A DNA stretch of 64,000 nucleotides, from positions 1,143,001 to 1,207,000 of the forward strand of contig JAQPZY010001436.1 in NCBI GenBank assembly GCA_029931535.1, read 5' to 3'. Below are positions 60,790 through 64,000 of this stretch, in pieces (the first letter of the stretch is position 1; each line of letters begins with the position of its first letter). This DNA comes from Margaritifera margaritifera (lineage: Eukaryota > Mollusca > Bivalvia > Unionida > Margaritiferidae). Below the pieces are notes generated by a model, which had not been told where the DNA came from, ran no database searches, and saw nothing but the letters and a program-made list of their open reading frames with translations. The position numbers and the translations under genes were made by a program.

Positions 60790-61802
60790 ATTCATATTAA
60801 GTAATGTTATGGTACTGATTTGTACATATCCCATTTTTTTTATTTTTGCGGTGCATACATTTTAATGATAGATTATTGCATCTATTAATCCTTCCGAATA
60901 AGGATACCATCTTTTCTCATAAGTGCGGGAAATGATAGACATTTTCACAGATTAAAGTTTACTTTAGAATCGACAAGCTGTTAATAAGCATCACCGATTC
61001 CATGAAGCTTTGTCCAGAGTTGTATATGTGTAATAATCAACAAATATATTGATAAAACATTTGGTTGCATTGTAACGATTGTATGCCTCATTTTGTGTCT
61101 CCATTTTCCCGTATTATGCTTTACATATGATGTGAGAATAACATGCTAGAATAAAGTGGGATGAAACTTTCTTCATGGAAGCAGTAGTTGTATGTCTATA
61201 TTTTGATATAAATATGTTACTGACGATTTTGATTTAACATCTCAGATATCGTTATCGTCTCATTCTTTATAGTCCATGACGTCATCTGCAACAAGAAATA
61301 GTAATTACTCATTTGCTCACTACAACTGTTCGTGTTTTTGTTTTTTGTTTTTTAATTTTTTTTGAAGCGTTCGGTTTAATATCATCCAATCATATACAGA
61401 CCGAGGGCGTATATTTCTTTACGGCAATCCTTTAAATTTAAATTCGCTAACTGTCTAGTGACATACGACAATATGCCGAAAACCTGATTCAATCAATCTT
61501 ATCCCGTATCCAATAGCAGTCACCTGCCCCCGGTAATCATCTTTATTTACGTTATAAAGTTGGCTTGTTTTTGCCCTAATCCTCCCTGTTCCTTCGTTCA
61601 CGCAATGTTTCAAAATTTTGAATTATTTACAATAGAAGGGAGATAACATCGTTAGCCTTCCGATACATTTGTCAATAGTAGTGAAGAAGAAATTAATCAC
61701 GGTTGGATCAGTCCTCGGGCAGTTATGTACGATATAATCGCCTTAGCAAGTAATCTGGAGAAAACACAATTTAATCAGAATCGTTTAATATAATATTTCA
61801 CA
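60790..61802. other. No gene recognised; one TGACGTCA palindrome
   Basis: TGACGTCA lies at 61277-61284. Otherwise plain sequence. Confidence 0.4.
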
Positions 61803-61998
61803 GGCAAACATTTATTAGGGCTTTTATTCAGACACAGGCTAATATTTATTAAGGCTTTCATTCAAACACGGGCTAACATTTATTAAGGCTTTGATTCAGA
61901 CATGGGCTAACATTTATTACAGCTTTTATTCAGACACGGGCTAACATTTATTACAGCTTTTATTCAGACACGGGCTAACATTTATTAAGGCTTTTTTT
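61803..61998. repeat. 34 bp minisatellite, about 5.7 copies
   Basis: Units read GGGCTAACATTTATTA, AAGGC or CAGCT, TTTATTCAGACAC. AAGGC and ACAGC variants alternate. Units are about 90% identical. Confidence 0.93.
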
Positions 61999-62120
61999 AG
62001 ACAGGGTGACCCTCGATATATTGACTGAATATATCCTCGTATTATTTGACGTAGGATTCAAGAGTTATATGGATATATTTATATCTGTCTTAATCCAACA
62101 TTTGTATCTGTGCGTCTCTA

Positions 62121-62535
<415 letters not shown>

Positions 62536-62540
<5 letters not shown>

Positions 62541-63560
62541 CAACAGCACAAAAAGATAACGGTCATTAAAAATACTGATTCCAATCATTTAAATGCTGAT
62601 TTAAAAGCATTGTTCTTCATGTTGTTTTTACCGTTTTCAACTCTTCTGATTATACATTTTTGTTATGTCGATATGATAGTAATTAAGTTTAAATGTGTAC
62701 CCATATAAAAATAAAAATTGATAATCTGCAGAAACGATAACATTGTAAAATAAAAATGCAACAAATATTATAAAACGTAAATTAGTAACTTAACATGTAT
62801 CGTTTAACACTAAATAATTTTCTTTTAAAATGTATTTCTTTAAATCTATTTATCTATTTTTCTCCTATTTGTCTCCACGGAATCAATTCTCTTGTTTTTC
62901 TTTCATGTCAAATTATCTCACTATTTTCGTCCAATCATGTCTTCCATAATTATTCGATTCATTTGTCTGTGACCGATTTTAAACATTACAACATATTAAT
63001 AATATGATGAAATATCTGTTTGTTTTTCTTTAAAAGAAGGTTGTAAGTTCGTCAATAATTTTATTCCAATATAGAAGAGCATTAAGGATGATCGATGGTA
63101 AAATATTTAGTATTTAACCTTTTTTAAAACATTATATTTGTACATAACTAAGGGTCAAATCAATCCAAAGTCATATATATCCACAAATTAGTTATATTAC
63201 ATAGAAGAGTATGAGGTAATGTACCCTGTCTCTAATTGCCCCACACCCCACCCCCAACAAAAAAAATAAAGTAACATAAAATAAAATTAAAAACAGTTGA
63301 AGCCGAATGAATATTTAAAAGTTCATGAAATTTGCACAGGCTGAAGATCATAGGCTTCTTTTATCAAATACACATAGGAAAGTCTATCTTGATCAGTGAA
63401 ATATTTCAGTATGACACAGTTATTGAGATCGTATATGTTTTCAGCAGCAAAAAGCTTGCGCAGCCCATTTACAGCAGGTCGTAATTGTTTAGTATTTTAC
63501 AGGGTCTCATATACGTTTCGTTGGCTTATACATTTTTTTTTCTTCACAAAGCTGTTATTG
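62536..63560. other. No gene recognised
   Basis: Plain AT-rich sequence with a C/A-rich patch (CCCCACACCCCACCCCC) at about 63240-63257. Confidence 0.35.
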
Positions 63561-63579
63561 CAATTATTAAAATTGTATA

Positions 63580-63765
63580 AGAACTTTTTTCTTTTTCATT
63601 ATTTAATAAGAGACAGAAGTCGCAACTTTTTCATTTTATTTAAATCTGTCCCAGAGTTAAAAGCGCTACGATACACCCGGGTAAAAATTTACTTCATATT
63701 GATGACGTCATAATGTAATGATCACGTCATTTCTTGCTGCACAGTAATCGTTGATTTTCAAGCGG
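63580..63765 (+). repeat. Dispersed repeat family B, copy 3 (with TGACGTCA)
   Basis: Aligns to the minus strand of 28700-28560: a GTCGCAAC..TCATTTTA block, CAGAGTT, GTAAAAA, then TTCATATTGATGACGTCATA and a T.ATC.CGTCAT block. The perfect TGACGTCA is at 63703-63710. Confidence 0.6.
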
Positions 63766-64000
63766 TCCACCTTAAGTTAATGCTTCTTCAAAGTGTTCAG
63801 ACGAATACACCACTTTTATTTCTCTAGGCATTGGAGAATCATATAAATGGAGTTTCAATCTTGTAACGGCTGCTTCCGATAACATTTCATGCCATTTCTT
63901 GGTTCAGACCTACGGTATGACAATTAATGCATCTCCATAACTTCATTGCAATTTCAAAACAGCTAAGGCTACCTATATGGTAACCTTGCTCTTGCTTCTC
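63766..64000. other. No gene recognised
   Basis: Plain sequence to the window edge. Confidence 0.35.

Overview
This is a non-coding, AT-rich (roughly two thirds A+T) stretch of an animal nuclear genome. The best guess is a mollusc, quite possibly a cephalopod. The clues are very long (TA)n tracts every few kb, compound TA/CATA/TG microsatellites, a tRNA-derived SINE, Penelope-like and LINE relics, a Maverick/Polinton-like relic and many short minisatellites. The taxon is an inference from texture, not from a marker gene. No intact protein-coding gene, rRNA or true tRNA is visible. Nearly all open frames of 60-110 codons are chance or low-complexity translations.

Layout. 1-0.8 kb: minus-strand LINE reverse-transcriptase pseudogene running off the left edge. 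3.4-4.6 kb: two old degenerate tandem arrays. 5.2-9.0 kb: a decayed Maverick/Polinton-like element with broken frames on both strands, best recognised by an integrase tail with a chromodomain. 9-21 kb: mostly plain sequence with a 9 x 37 bp minisatellite (13.4 kb), a 117 bp duplication (18.9 kb), a 15-codon repeat (19.4 kb) and a short inverted-repeat MITE (21.0 kb). 22.0-23.5 kb: Penelope-like element C-terminus (linker plus GIY-YIG nuclease) inside about 165 bp inverted repeats bounded by TA tracts, with hammerhead-like motifs. 23.6-31.3 kb: minisatellites, a dispersed family with TGACGTCA palindromes, and an old direct duplication.

31.8-46.2 kb is the most informative part: an old tandem segmental duplication (left copy about 5.4 kb, right copy about 8.5 kb after insertions). 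Each copy starts with a differently decayed pseudogene of the same large, invertebrate-expanded family whose C-terminus carries a Cys-rich CXC-like domain. The right copy gained a 2.2 kb insertion, a palindrome around a TA tract, a SINE and two minisatellites, one of which is still single-copy on the left. Comparing the copies shows directly how the repeats arose.

46-64 kb: minisatellites (48.4, 55.8 and 61.8 kb), two more copies of the MITE (51.8 and 58.7 kb), a 160 bp hAT-type MITE with an 8 bp target duplication (53.0 kb), a 227 bp duplication (53.9 kb), a possible TATA/Inr promoter with a splice donor (54.7 kb), a possible 87 bp exon with a membrane segment (58.2 kb), and a 410 bp compound TC/TA/CATA/CGTG microsatellite (62.1 kb). 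No pathway or operon-like cooperation can be inferred.
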